Shown: piece after piece, positions 9,372-18,769 of the stretch
Layout: every line of letters starts with the position of its first letter
How positions within the stretch are numbered: the stretch's first letter is position 1
Assembly (NCBI RefSeq): GCF_018998565.1
Contig: NZ_JAHNZO010000002.1
Coordinates: 1-64,000, forward strand
Reading direction: 5' to 3'
DNA from: Paenibacillus oleatilyticus
Lineage (GTDB): Bacteria; Bacillota; Bacilli; Paenibacillales; NBRC-103111
DNA: 64,000 nucleotides
Program-made: the position numbers and the translations under genes
The notes under the pieces: generated by a model
The model's input: the letters and a program-made list of their open reading frames with translations, nothing else
What the model was told of the DNA's origin: nothing
The model's database searches: none

Positions 9372-10670
9372 GTGTCCTTGATCGTAAAGAACGAACAGAA
9401 CGATAAGAATGAACCTACGCAAGCGCAAGAGAAGCTCAACTTGTTCGAAAGAACGCAGGAAGTCATCCGTACCGCTCTTGATCGAATGGGGTATAAGGAC
9501 GATGTATACGACTTGTTGAAAGAGCCGCTTCGGCTGCTGACGGTGCGCATTCCGGTTCGCATGGACGACGACTCGATTAAAGTATTTACAGGCTACCGCG
9601 CTCAGCATAACGATGCAGTCGGCCCGACCAAAGGCGGCGTCCGCTTCCACCCCGACGTGACGGAAGAGGAAGTCAAAGCGTTGTCGATGTGGATGAGCAT
9701 CAAATGCGGCATTACGGGGCTGCCGTACGGAGGCGGTAAGGGCGGTATCCAGTGCGATCCGCGGTCGATGTCCTTCCGCGAGCTGGAGCGCTTGAGCCGC
9801 GGCTATGTCCGCGCTATCAGCCAATTGGTCGGCCCGACCAAAGATATTCCGGCGCCGGACGTGTTCACGAACTCGCAAGTTATGGCTTGGATGATGGACG
9901 AATACAGCCGCATCCGCGAATTCGATTCGCCGGGCTTTATTACCGGCAAGCCGCTTGTATTGGGCGGCTCTGCGGGCAGAGAGTCCTCGACTGCGCTTGG
10001 GGTAACGATCGTGATGAAAGAGGCTGCCAAAATCGCAGGCATCGAAATTCCGGGCTCCCGCATTATCATTCAAGGCTTCGGAAACGCAGGCAGCTTCCTC
10101 GCTCAATTCCTGCATCAAGCGGGAGCGAAGGTCGTGGGCATCTCCGATGCTTACGGGGCTTTGTACGATCCGGAAGGTCTCGATATCCCGACGCTGCTGG
10201 ACAAGCGGGATTCGTTCGGCACGGTCACGCCTTATTTTAAAAGTCAGCAAATTACAAATAAAGAGCTGCTTGTGCAAGAATGCGACATTCTGGTTCCGGC
10301 AGCCATCGAAAACCAGCTTACGGAGGAGAATGCGCCGGACATCAAGGCCCGCATCGTAGTCGAAGCGGCGAATGGACCGACGACGCTCAAGGCGACTGAA
10401 ATTTTGACGGACCGCGGCATTCTGCTCGTTCCCGACGTGCTGGCCAGCGCCGGCGGGGTAGTCGTCTCCTATTTCGAATGGGTACAAAACAACCAAGGCT
10501 ACTACTGGTCGGAGGAAGAAGTTCAAGAGAAGCTGGAAAAAATATTGACGACTTCCTTCCATAATGTATACCGGACCTCGACGGACAAAAAAGTAGATAT
10601 GCGATTGGCGGCTTACATCGTAGGGCTGAAGCGGGTGGCCGAGGCCATCAAGTGGAGAGGCTGGGTATAG
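9372..10670 (+). CDS. Glutamate dehydrogenase (Glu/Leu/Phe/Val dehydrogenase family)
   Basis: This enzyme interconverts glutamate and 2-oxoglutarate plus ammonia. The protein carries the catalytic lysine block LPYGGGKGGIQCDP near residue 120, the hexameric-type DIPAPDVFTNSQVMAWMMDEY segment, the Rossmann motif IQGFGNAGSF and the C-terminal ASAGGVVVSYFEWVQN. Length (432 residues) matches RocG/GudB of B. subtilis (about 424-427). I choose the GTG at 9372, seven bases after GGGGGAAG; the ATG at 9357 has no ribosome site and precedes that purine run. I cannot tell RocG from GudB function. It has its own terminator. Confidence 0.92.
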   Translation: MSLIVKNEQNDKNEPTQAQEKLNLFERTQEVIRTALDRMGYKDDVYDLLKEPLRLLTVRIPVRMDDDSIKVFTGYRAQHNDAVGPTKGGVRFHPDVTEEEVKALSMWMSIKCGITGLPYGGGKGGIQCDPRSMSFRELERLSRGYVRAISQLVGPTKDIPAPDVFTNSQVMAWMMDEYSRIREFDSPGFITGKPLVLGGSAGRESSTALGVTIVMKEAAKIAGIEIPGSRIIIQGFGNAGSFLAQFLHQAGAKVVGISDAYGALYDPEGLDIPTLLDKRDSFGTVTPYFKSQQITNKELLVQECDILVPAAIENQLTEENAPDIKARIVVEAANGPTTLKATEILTDRGILLVPDVLASAGGVVVSYFEWVQNNQGYYWSEEEVQEKLEKILTTSFHNVYRTSTDKKVDMRLAAYIVGLKRVAEAIKWRGWV

Positions 10671-10691
10671 GCTTATATAGAAGAAAAACGG

Positions 10692-10729
10692 CAAAAATCC
10701 ATCTATGGGAGCATAGGTGGATTTTTGTT
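10692..10729 (+). terminator. Intrinsic terminator after glutamate dehydrogenase
   Basis: AAAAATCCATCTAT and ATAGGTGGATTTTT arms around GGGAGC form a strong hairpin with a T-tract. Confidence 0.85.
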
Positions 10730-10792
10730 TGCATCCGTCGCTCCGTATAACAAAATTACGGTTGGCTCACCATAATATGGGGGGCGACAGGC

Positions 10793-12412
10793 ATGTGGAA
10801 ATTTATTTCGACTCATATGATGAATTGGGAAATTATTTTGCAAGCCTTCCTGTGCAGTGTGGTGCCTTATGGTGTGTACAAGCTGGGAGCTTGGTTAAAA
10901 TCGGCTTTGACGATCCGCAGCAGCAGCAAGCCTGCCGCGGAAGACCGGTTATACGTCTTTTCCGGAAAGTTCGAGAAGGACTTGCCGGAGCTTCAGGACA
11001 GATTAGGCCACAATGACGATATATTGATCCGAACGTTTGAAATAGGCGATGCACGGACGCAAGCTGCTTTGATCCTGGTCAAGGAGCTGGCGGACAAAAA
11101 CTACATCGATACGCATGTATTACCTTCTCTGATGTCCGACTTCGCCATGCCAAGCTGCGCGGATGAACTGCCGCCGCATATTAGGAATCGGATCTTGTCC
11201 GTGAGCGAGCTGGGTGAAGCAGAGAACCTGCGCGATTTGCTGCCCGGTTTATGGAAAGGCCATGCCGGCCTCTTGATCGACGGCTGCCCGAACGTCTTCG
11301 TCCTGGCCACCGGAAGCGAGAAAAAACGCAGTCTCGGCGAACCGGCCTCGGAGGCTTTGGTCCGGGGGCCGCGCGTCAGCTTCAATGAAAGTCTGGCGGA
11401 TAACACCGCGCTGCTGCGTCAGCTCGGCGGGAGTCACACGCTATGTATCGTTTACACGCTGCTGGGGCGTAAAGCTCCCAAAACGGTAGCGATCGCTTAC
11501 AATAGCGATATTGCCAATGACGCTTTGGTGCAGGAGGTCCGGCAGCGCATCGCCCGGATCGATATGGACGATGTTCCCGATTCCGGGTATATCGAACAGT
11601 TTATCGAGGATAATCATCTTACGCTGTTTCCCCAAGTGCAAAATACGGAACGGCCGGATCGGGTCAACAGCGCGCTGATGGAAGGCAGGGTCGCGATTCT
11701 GCTGGACGGCTCCCCGTTTGCGCTGATCGTCCCGGTAAGCATCAGCATGCTGCTGCAATCCCCGGAGGATTATTATGAGCGCTGGATTCCGGGTACGCTC
11801 GTGCGCGTATTACGTTACACCGCAGCGCTGATTTCCACGCTCGGGCCCGCGCTCTACATTTCGTTCATCTCGTTCCATCAAGGGCTGATTCCTACCAAAT
11901 TGGCGGTGTCCATCGCCGGCTCAAGGGAAGGCGTGCCCTTTCCTTCGTTAATCGAAGCGTTGATCATGGAAGTATCGATCGAAATTTTGCGCGAGGCCGG
12001 TTTACGCTTGCCGAAGCCTATCGGTCAGACCATCGGCATCGTCGGCGGTCTCGTCATCGGGGAAGCGGCGGTACAAGCCGGCATTGTCAGTCCCATCATG
12101 GTCATCGTCGTTGCCATTACGGCCATTTCTTCGTTTGCCATCCCTCAATACAGCGCAGGAATCGCTTTGCGGATCATCCGTTTCGGTACGATGTTTTCGG
12201 CGGCCGTCTTCGGACTGTACGGGGTCATCCTGTTCTTCCTGCTGGTGTGCAGCCATTTGGCCAAGCTGAAGAGCTTCGGCATTCCTTACTTGAGCCCGGC
12301 GGCTCCTTACCGGCTCGAAGATTGGAAGGACTTCGTCCTCCGCGCGCCGCTTTCTTTCATGACGCGCCGTCCGAAGGCCATGCAGGCCAAACAGCCGAAG
12401 CGCCGCGGATAG
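10793..12412 (+). CDS. Spore germination protein, GerA family (germinant receptor A subunit)
   Basis: This 539-residue protein is the A subunit of a germinant receptor in the spore inner membrane. A hydrophilic N-terminal half (to about residue 300; [22 protein letters not shown]) is followed by family blocks [23 protein letters not shown] and [26 protein letters not shown], then several membrane segments ([46 protein letters not shown]). The N-terminus has an extra hydrophobic stretch before the usual domain. The ATG at 10793 follows GGGGGGCGA. Normally gerB and gerC follow directly; here a TOMM cluster intervenes and gerB-gerC resume at 19525. The germinant is unknown. Confidence 0.92.
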   Translation: MWKFISTHMMNWEIILQAFLCSVVPYGVYKLGAWLKSALTIRSSSKPAAEDRLYVFSGKFEKDLPELQDRLGHNDDILIRTFEIGDARTQAALILVKELADKNYIDTHVLPSLMSDFAMPSCADELPPHIRNRILSVSELGEAENLRDLLPGLWKGHAGLLIDGCPNVFVLATGSEKKRSLGEPASEALVRGPRVSFNESLADNTALLRQLGGSHTLCIVYTLLGRKAPKTVAIAYNSDIANDALVQEVRQRIARIDMDDVPDSGYIEQFIEDNHLTLFPQVQNTERPDRVNSALMEGRVAILLDGSPFALIVPVSISMLLQSPEDYYERWIPGTLVRVLRYTAALISTLGPALYISFISFHQGLIPTKLAVSIAGSREGVPFPSLIEALIMEVSIEILREAGLRLPKPIGQTIGIVGGLVIGEAAVQAGIVSPIMVIVVAITAISSFAIPQYSAGIALRIIRFGTMFSAAVFGLYGVILFFLLVCSHLAKLKSFGIPYLSPAAPYRLEDWKDFVLRAPLSFMTRRPKAMQAKQPKRRG

Positions 12413-12704
12413 CAAGCTTGGATCGTTATCGCAATCCCCCGGGTGACACAAGTTGTCCGGGTTATTCGTCGTTATCCGATATGAAAACGTACTTTTAACC
12501 ATTATTGAAAAATGATTGGAAATTAAGCTTGTCCCCCCGTAACACATGCGGATCAAAATTCATAAAAATGTTGTATGTTCTGTCGAGAGCAAAGAAAGCG
12601 TGATCACCCGGCCGCATACTCCTTGCCCGGGACCTTCCTTTCTATCTCTTGCCAGTCTCCGGCTCGAGCCGGCACTACTTTATTTTGACGGAGGGAATGT
12701 CAAC

Positions 12705-12983
12705 ATGAGTGAATTTCAGAATGAGCTTCAGCAATTGCAAGTCGCGGCATACAATGCGGGTCAGGTGACGCCCCTACAGCATCAAGGCCAGTATGAGGCC
12801 GATACCCGTCTATGCGGTTGTGGTTGTGGTTGTTTCCGTTGTCCATGCGGGGGATGCGGTTGCTTCCGCTGCTTCTGCAGCTGCTTCTGCGGCGGAGGTT
12901 GCGGTTGCGGAGGCGGAGGCGGTTGCGGCTGCGGAGGTTGCGGAGGACGTTGCGGAGGCGGGCGCTGCGGACGTTGCGGTTAA
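12705..12983 (+). CDS. Thiazole/oxazole-modified peptide precursor (heterocycloanthracin/sonorensin-like)
   Basis: The 92-residue product has a polar leader (residues 1-36, MSEFQNELQQLQV ... VTPLQHQGQYE) and a core (37-92) of almost only Cys and Gly: 20 Cys, 25 Gly, 5 Arg, 4 Phe, 1 Pro, 1 Ser. Both parts resemble the heterocycloanthracin/sonorensin precursor family, whose Cys residues are cyclised to thiazolines and thiazoles. The start follows GACGGAGGGAATGTC. The three genes behind it encode the expected maturation enzymes, which strongly supports the call. An alternative, a Cys-rich spore-coat or metal-binding protein, is less likely given the neighbours. No clear Gly-Gly cleavage site separates leader and core. 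Confidence 0.9.
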   Translation: MSEFQNELQQLQVAAYNAGQVTPLQHQGQYEADTRLCGCGCGCFRCPCGGCGCFRCFCSCFCGGGCGCGGGGGCGCGGCGGRCGGGRCGRCG

Positions 12984-13010
12984 GTAGTTAACAGGACTAC
13001 CCGGAAGTAT

Positions 13011-13052
13011 CAGCCCCTGCACACGCGGCTTCGATCCAAACCGCAGGGGCTG
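13011..13052 (+). promoter_or_regulatory. Strong mRNA hairpin between the precursor and the maturation genes
   Basis: CAGCCCCTGC (13011-13020) pairs perfectly with GCAGGGGCTG (13043-13052) across a 22-base loop. There is no T-tract, so it is more likely a processing or partial-termination structure that keeps precursor mRNA in excess over the enzyme genes than a full terminator. It could also stabilise the 3' end of a short precursor transcript. Confidence 0.6.
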
Positions 13053-13157
13053 GAACGGCCCCTTAAAAATAATTGACAAGAAGGACAAACGACAATACAT
13101 AAGATAGCAGTGAACATCCGGCCGGATTGACCAAAAGTACGGATAAGGAGGAGTGAG

Positions 13158-15131
13158 ATGACCACATTAGATGCTTCCGTGCGTCCGAAAATGAACGGGG
13201 ACACCTTTTTTATCCCCGATCCGAATGGTTCGGTCTATTTTAGAAACAACATGGGCTCGTTCAAACTGGAAGGCGAGTCGATTGACCGCTGGATCGAAAA
13301 GCTGATTCCGGTATTTAACGGGAAGTACACGCTTATGGAATTGACGGACGGCTTGCCTGAGCCGCACAAAGGCCGCGTGTTCGATATTGCCGCTTTATTG
13401 ATCCAAAACGGCTTCGCGCGAGATGTCAGCGAAGACCTTACCCACCGGCTATCGGAAAGGATTCTTGAGAAGTTCGGCTCGCAAATTGAATTTCTGAGCA
13501 ATTTTGGTGGCTCCGGCGCGCATCGCTTCGAGCAATATCGCCAACAAAAGGTGTTAGCGGCAGGTTCCGGCCCTTTTCTGGTTTCATTGGTGGCGGCCTT
13601 GCTGGAATCGGGCTTGCCCCGAATCGGAGTGGCCATTGGCGATTCATTGCCAACCAACCGTGAGCGGCTGAAGGAACTGGGGGGGCATGCCGGGAAATCC
13701 GATCCGGAAATACATATTCAGGAAGTGCCTTACCCCGGACGGGACATTTCCGCTTGGCAGCAGGTCCTGAAACCGTTCGATTCGATCATGTACGTATCGC
13801 AGGAAGGGGATATTGAAGAGCTTCGGATCGTCCAAGCGGCCTGCAAGGGGGAGAGCAAGCTTTTTCTTCCCGCGATTTGCTTGCAGCAAGCCGGTTTGGC
13901 CGGGCCTCTTGAGCGGCCGGAAGACGGGAATGGCTGGGAGTCGGCGCTGCGTCGCATTCATCAGCCCGTTCTGCGCCAAGATCCGCAGCAGCATGGGTTT
14001 TCTGTCCATGCCGGGGCTTTGCTGTCGAATGTGATCGTATTCGAGCTGTTCAAAACGGTGACGGGTGCCGCCGATCCGCTGCGAAATCAAGCGGTATATT
14101 TGCTGAACCTGGAGACGCTGGAAGGGGATTGGTATTCGTTCGTGGCTCACCCGATGGTCATCGGCTGCAACCGGATTGAACGAATTCCGGATATTGAACC
14201 ACGGCTGATGCAGGATCCGGGTTCGGCGCCGGAAAGCGGAAGGCACAGCCCGCTGCTGGATTATTGCGAACGGATAACCTCGCCGGATACGGGCATTTTT
14301 TATGAGTGGGACGAAGGCGACTTAAAGCAGCTGCCGCTTGCGCAATGCCGGGTTCAGGTGGCCGATCCGCTCTCGGCCGGGCCGGTTGAGCTGCTTCCTT
14401 CCATTGTCTGCACAGGATTGACGCATGAGGAAGCAAGACGGGAGTCGGCGCTTGCCGGACTGGAAGCTTATACGTCCCGGTTGGCGGAACGTACGGGTCA
14501 GGCGTCTTCACCATCGGAAACGGACACAACGGGTCTGCGTATATCCGAATATGTCGGCATCGGAGCGGGAGAGACGCTGGCGGAAGCCGTATGCCGGGGC
14601 TTGCGAAAGTGTCTGACGGAAGAGCTGGACATTCGGCGGACCGGTCGAATGCCGCTTGTCACCCCGGTGCAGCTGAGTATGGTGGATGACGAGAGGGTCC
14701 GTTATTATTTGAAATCCTTGTCAACGCTGCAGGGGGAACCGGCCCTCGTTCTGGAGGAAGAGCTGTTCGGTTTCCCGGTGGTGCGTGCGGATATCGGCGG
14801 AAGATGGTACACGGGCGTCGATCTCAATATCACCCTTGCGCTTCGAAGGGCTCTGCTCCGAGCGCTGTCGGAGGTTCAAAGTCAATCGCCCCGGCTTCAA
14901 GTCCGCATTGCTTCGGTTCCAGGCCGGGCACCGAAAAAAGCAAGGCCCCGCAGTCTGGCCATCCCGGCCTGTGAAGAAACGGTGCAAGCCGGCGTACTGG
15001 CCTCCGCCATAGATCAGCTGAAGCAGTACGGCCGACGGCTGCTTGTATTTGATTACAGGCTCGATCCTTTCTTGAATAAAGGGCCCGTTCACGTCCTGGG
15101 CGTTGCGCTGGGAGAGGAGGTTTCGCCATGA
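13158..15131 (+). CDS. Thiazole-containing bacteriocin maturation protein, ThiF-like
   Basis: A 657-residue protein encoded right behind the precursor. The N-terminus (KMNGDTFFIPDPNGSVYFRNNMGSFKLEGESIDRWIEKLIPVFNGKYT) resembles the leader-recognition region of TOMM proteins, and the middle (FEQYRQQKVLAAGSGPFLVSLVAALLESGLPRIGVAIGD) an E1/ThiF-like nucleotide fold lacking an evident catalytic Cys. This matches the ThiF-like putative maturation protein of heterocycloanthracin clusters. It probably delivers the precursor to the cyclodehydratase encoded next, whose start overlaps its stop by four bases (ATGA). The start at 13158 follows AAGGAGGAGTGAG. The C-terminal third has weak similarity to a YcaO-like fold at best. 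Exact biochemical role is inferred. Confidence 0.75.
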   Translation: MTTLDASVRPKMNGDTFFIPDPNGSVYFRNNMGSFKLEGESIDRWIEKLIPVFNGKYTLMELTDGLPEPHKGRVFDIAALLIQNGFARDVSEDLTHRLSERILEKFGSQIEFLSNFGGSGAHRFEQYRQQKVLAAGSGPFLVSLVAALLESGLPRIGVAIGDSLPTNRERLKELGGHAGKSDPEIHIQEVPYPGRDISAWQQVLKPFDSIMYVSQEGDIEELRIVQAACKGESKLFLPAICLQQAGLAGPLERPEDGNGWESALRRIHQPVLRQDPQQHGFSVHAGALLSNVIVFELFKTVTGAADPLRNQAVYLLNLETLEGDWYSFVAHPMVIGCNRIERIPDIEPRLMQDPGSAPESGRHSPLLDYCERITSPDTGIFYEWDEGDLKQLPLAQCRVQVADPLSAGPVELLPSIVCTGLTHEEARRESALAGLEAYTSRLAERTGQASSPSETDTTGLRISEYVGIGAGETLAEAVCRGLRKCLTEELDIRRTGRMPLVTPVQLSMVDDERVRYYLKSLSTLQGEPALVLEEELFGFPVVRADIGGRWYTGVDLNITLALRRALLRALSEVQSQSPRLQVRIASVPGRAPKKARPRSLAIPACEETVQAGVLASAIDQLKQYGRRLLVFDYRLDPFLNKGPVHVLGVALGEEVSP

Positions 15132-17071
15132 GCAGTGTTGTAGCGGTCATCGGCAAAGGCGTGCTGGCCGATTTGATATGTGCCGAACTGAATTCCGCCT
15201 TTTGGGTGATCCGTACGGTTGAGCTGGAGGTGGAGGAGTTCCGTTCGGCCGATCTGGTTATCCTTGCGCAGGATGGTTGGCTTCCTGGCGTGCAGGACCG
15301 GGCGGAGGAGGTTCTTCAATCTGCCAAGGTGCCCTGGCTGCGGGGCTTCGTGTCTTTCGGGGAGGCGTTAATCGGACCGTTGGTTCGGCCAGGCGTTCAG
15401 GGATGCTCCAGATGCGCGGACATGCGGCGGCTCATGGCCGCCGTCGACCGCAAAGAGCTGCGAGTGCTGCACCAGCAGATTGCCGAACGCGGCGGAATTT
15501 CGCAGGACGCCTGGGCTTCCCGCACGGGACTGACGCAGGCGGCGACGCTCCTGGCCGCGGAAGCCCGGCGCGTGCTTCTCGGCGGACAGCCTCAATTGGA
15601 GGAACGAATCCTGCTGGTGAATCTAAGAACCTTGAAGACTTCACGCCACCTCTTTCTACACGATCCGATGTGCCCGATTTGCGGCGAATTGCCGGAAGAT
15701 TCGGAGGAACTGGCCAATTTCTCGCTCGGGTCGAGTCCGAAGGTTCACCCGAACAGCTTCCGCTGCCGTTCGATCGACGAGCTGAAGCAGGTGCTTGCCC
15801 GCGATTATTTGGACTTCCGGACCGGACTCATGAATGGCAAAATGAAAGACAGCGTATCGCCGTTCGCCGATATTACCGTAAATCTTCCGTTTTTCGCCGG
15901 CGACGAACCGAGTTCAGGGCGGACGCTCTCCTTTGCAGACAGCGAGCTGACGGCGATACTGGAAGGCTTGGAGCGTCATTGCGGCGTGGTCCCGCGAGGC
16001 AAATGGACAAAGGTTCGCAGCAGCTACCGCGAGATCGCCGATCATGCGTTAAATCCGCTCGAGGTAGGGGTCCACGCGGATGAGCAGTATGCGCGGTCTG
16101 ATTTCCCATTCCGGCGTTTTGATCCCGACCGCGAGATGGACTGGGTCTGGGGCCGCTCCATCATACACAATCGTCCCATTCTGGTACCGGAGCTGCTCGC
16201 TTATTACAGCCTCGGCTGCGGAAACGGCGTTGTCTATGAAACGTCGAACGGATGCGCTCTGGGCGGCAGCATGGAAGAGGCGATTTTCCACGGTATCATG
16301 GAGGTGCTGGAGCGCGACTCGTTCCTGTTGACCTGGTATGCGCAGCTTCCGCTCTCCCGTGTCGACCCTTATTCCGCAGGCGACCGCGAATTAAATCTGA
16401 TGATCGACCGGATGAAGGCGGTGGCCGGTTACGAGCTTCACGTGTTCGATGCGACGATGGAGCATGGCATTCCGTGCATCTGGACCTATGCGAAAAACCT
16501 GAAACCGCGGGGGATGAATCTCATCTGTGCAGCGGGAGCGCATCTCGATCCGATCCGGGCGCTGAAAAGCGCGATCTTCGAGCTGGCGGGCATGATGCTC
16601 TCGCTCGATGACCGATTCGAAGCCAACCGGCAGGAAAGCGAACGGATGGCAGAGGATCCTTTCCAAGTGAGAGAGATGGAGCATCACTCCATGCTGTACG
16701 GCTTGCGGCAGACGGAGAAGCGTTTGGATTTCTTGTGGAAGAAGCCCGGACCTCCGCTGACGTTTCGGGAGGCGTTCCCGCCGCAAGTTCTGCATGCGGA
16801 TCTTGCCGACGATTTGAAGATGATCCTGGAGAAGTTCCGCTCCTTGAATCTGGATGTAATCGTAGTCGATCAGACCTCGCCCGAGCTGAAGCGAAATGGG
16901 TTAACCTGCGTCAAAGTGCTGATTCCGGGGATGCTGCCGATGACATTCGGTCATCATTTGACGCGTGTTACAGGGCTGGAGCGGGTACTGCGGGTTCCGG
17001 CGCAGCTCGGCTATATGAAGCAGCCGCTCACGGTCGAACAGCTCAATCCGCATCCCCATCCGTTTCCGTAA
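15128..17071 (+). CDS. TOMM cyclodehydratase, C-protein fused to YcaO
   Basis: The 647-residue fusion makes azoline rings from Cys (and Ser/Thr) by ATP-dependent backbone activation. The N-terminal third is the E1-like C-protein part, with two CxxC pairs of the structural zinc site: GCSRCADM (about residue 97) and DPMCPICGEL (about 178). The rest is YcaO: ATP-site blocks around LEGLERHCG and SMEEAIFHGIMEVLERDSF and a C-terminal proline-rich tail PHPHPFP, the PxPxP motif typical of azoline-forming YcaO enzymes. The ATG overlaps the preceding stop. All parts look intact, so the enzyme should be active. Confidence 0.92.
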   Translation: MSSVVAVIGKGVLADLICAELNSAFWVIRTVELEVEEFRSADLVILAQDGWLPGVQDRAEEVLQSAKVPWLRGFVSFGEALIGPLVRPGVQGCSRCADMRRLMAAVDRKELRVLHQQIAERGGISQDAWASRTGLTQAATLLAAEARRVLLGGQPQLEERILLVNLRTLKTSRHLFLHDPMCPICGELPEDSEELANFSLGSSPKVHPNSFRCRSIDELKQVLARDYLDFRTGLMNGKMKDSVSPFADITVNLPFFAGDEPSSGRTLSFADSELTAILEGLERHCGVVPRGKWTKVRSSYREIADHALNPLEVGVHADEQYARSDFPFRRFDPDREMDWVWGRSIIHNRPILVPELLAYYSLGCGNGVVYETSNGCALGGSMEEAIFHGIMEVLERDSFLLTWYAQLPLSRVDPYSAGDRELNLMIDRMKAVAGYELHVFDATMEHGIPCIWTYAKNLKPRGMNLICAAGAHLDPIRALKSAIFELAGMMLSLDDRFEANRQESERMAEDPFQVREMEHHSMLYGLRQTEKRLDFLWKKPGPPLTFREAFPPQVLHADLADDLKMILEKFRSLNLDVIVVDQTSPELKRNGLTCVKVLIPGMLPMTFGHHLTRVTGLERVLRVPAQLGYMKQPLTVEQLNPHPHPFP

Positions 17072-17095
17072 GGGACAACGAGAGGGGAGAGTACC

Positions 17096-18691
17096 GTGAG
17101 CCTTAAGTCTTTTTTGCATAAGCTGCATTACGATCCCGATCATTCCAGGCCGTCGGACTTCGAACCCGATTGGAATAATGCTCCGCTCGCTTATAAGCTG
17201 TACCGCGGCTTACCGGCCTTTGCGCTCTCTTCGGAAGTGCCGCTGACCCTTGAAGGAAGATCCGTACCGGATCGACCGGAGATTCGCGATATCGGTCATT
17301 TTCTCTGGTATGCTTACGGGCTTGCACAGCTGTGCCAGTCCGTCTTTTACATGGATTACGGCGGGCCGGAGGGAGAAACAAACGTATTCCACTCGTTCCG
17401 GCGGTTCGCGCCTTCCGGCGGCTCCCTTTATCCGAGCGAATTGTATGTGTACTTGAAAACGGACGATTTGCCTGTCGGGATCTATCATTACGATACGGCG
17501 CATCATCGTCTCGTGCTGCTGCGCCTTGGCGATTTTGACGCGTATCTGGCCCGGGGGCTGGGGGACCGCTGCGACCTTTCGGCTTGCTTCGGCGCTGTGT
17601 TTGTGTCTACCGTATTTTGGAAAAATTTCTATAAATACAATAACTTCGGCTATCGTCTGCAAGGGCTTGACGCCGGCGCGCTCATCGGACAGCTGCTGGA
17701 AACAGCCAAGCGTTTCGGATATCATACGGGAGTGTACTTCCGTTTCCTCGACCGGGCCGTTAACCACTTGCTTGGCCTTGATGAGCAGGAGGAGAACGTG
17801 TATGCGGTCGTCCCCTTATCGCTGCAGCCTTCCGGCAGCTGGTTCTATGGCAGCGGAGCTGAAGCGGGTGTCTTGACTTCCCGCCAACTGTGCGCCGCGC
17901 TGCCTGCAATCCGGCACGAGTATTACATCCGCTCGCCCCGGACGACAGAGTACCCGATGCTGCTTCGAATGAACGAAGCTTCGTTGATGGAAACAACGCA
18001 ATCGTTCGGTCCGCTCGATGCCGCGAATATCGGAGGAACGATGACCGGCGAAGGGGAGACGGTTGCGCTGCCCCGGATGCAAAGGCTGTCGTATGATCTG
18101 GCTTCGGTCGTCCGCAAGCGCTATTCGCCGCACCTGGATTTTGTTTTTAACCCGGTGGATGCTCATCAGGCCGCCGCTTTACTGCACGAGGCAACGGCCT
18201 CGTTCCCATATACGAACGATTTGGATATGGCAGGCCGCGAGCCCAGGAAGCGGGTGTCCATTTACGGCTGTTTGTACGGCATCGAAGGCATTCCCGACGG
18301 CGCTTACCGTTACGATGCTCTGGCTCACGAGCTGCGGCTGATCCGTCTGGGAGACTACAGAACGCTGCTGCAGCAGGGAATAGCCATGGGCAATGTGAAT
18401 CTGTTTCAAATCCCGCTTTGCCTGCATGTGGCCGCGGACAGGAATCATTACGCGGATGCGCTCGGTTTTCGGGGGTACCGCATTCAGCAGATGGAAGCGG
18501 GAATGCTTGTTCAGCGACTGTTGATCGCGGGGGTCGCCCTTGGGCTTAACGGGCATCCGCTCCTCAGCTTTAACCCGGCGGATTGCGACAAAATATACAA
18601 GATGGAAGCGGATGACGTTACGAGTCTCATCCAAGTGCCGCTAGGAGCCTGTAGGCCCAGCTCCCGGCTGGAGGGCGGACTATACTCCTGA
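17096..18691 (+). CDS. SagB-type azoline dehydrogenase (double nitroreductase-like domain)
   Basis: The 531-residue protein is an FMN-dependent dehydrogenase that oxidises azolines to azoles. It contains two related halves: the first with FAPSGGSLYPSELYVYLK and VGIYHYDTAHHRLVLLRLGD, the second with RVSIYGCLYGIEGIPDGAYRYD and ELRLIRLGDY. This duplicated layout is seen in the larger SagB-type proteins. The GTG start at 17096 follows GAGAGGGGAGAG. The gene closes the TOMM cluster and is followed by a terminator. No exporter, protease or immunity gene is attached. Confidence 0.88.
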   Translation: MSLKSFLHKLHYDPDHSRPSDFEPDWNNAPLAYKLYRGLPAFALSSEVPLTLEGRSVPDRPEIRDIGHFLWYAYGLAQLCQSVFYMDYGGPEGETNVFHSFRRFAPSGGSLYPSELYVYLKTDDLPVGIYHYDTAHHRLVLLRLGDFDAYLARGLGDRCDLSACFGAVFVSTVFWKNFYKYNNFGYRLQGLDAGALIGQLLETAKRFGYHTGVYFRFLDRAVNHLLGLDEQEENVYAVVPLSLQPSGSWFYGSGAEAGVLTSRQLCAALPAIRHEYYIRSPRTTEYPMLLRMNEASLMETTQSFGPLDAANIGGTMTGEGETVALPRMQRLSYDLASVVRKRYSPHLDFVFNPVDAHQAAALLHEATASFPYTNDLDMAGREPRKRVSIYGCLYGIEGIPDGAYRYDALAHELRLIRLGDYRTLLQQGIAMGNVNLFQIPLCLHVAADRNHYADALGFRGYRIQQMEAGMLVQRLLIAGVALGLNGHPLLSFNPADCDKIYKMEADDVTSLIQVPLGACRPSSRLEGGLYS

Positions 18692-18700
18692 GAGAAAGGC

Positions 18701-18748
18701 AAAAGACAGCAGCTCGAAATAACTTTCGGGCAAGCTGTCTTTTTTTTC
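18701..18748 (+). terminator. Intrinsic terminator of the TOMM cluster
   Basis: AAAAGACAGC pairs with GCTGTCTTTT, and an unbroken T-tract follows. On the minus strand it can also serve the convergent DUF420 gene. Confidence 0.85.
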
Positions 18749-18769
18749 GTGTCAGCAAGCTATGGACTC

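Noticed and set aside
9327..10694. 455-codon minus-strand frame opposite glutamate dehydrogenase
   Set aside because: Shadow of the dehydrogenase; no start signal and no known fold.
10771..10777. Sigma-G -10 box CATAATA as the gerA promoter
   Set aside because: A start site from it would fall inside or after the ribosome-binding site, and no correctly spaced -35 exists.
12810..13100. Ala/Thr-rich minus-strand frame over the TOMM precursor
   Set aside because: Low-complexity mirror of the Cys/Gly codons; the precursor on the plus strand has the leader, ribosome site and maturation neighbours.
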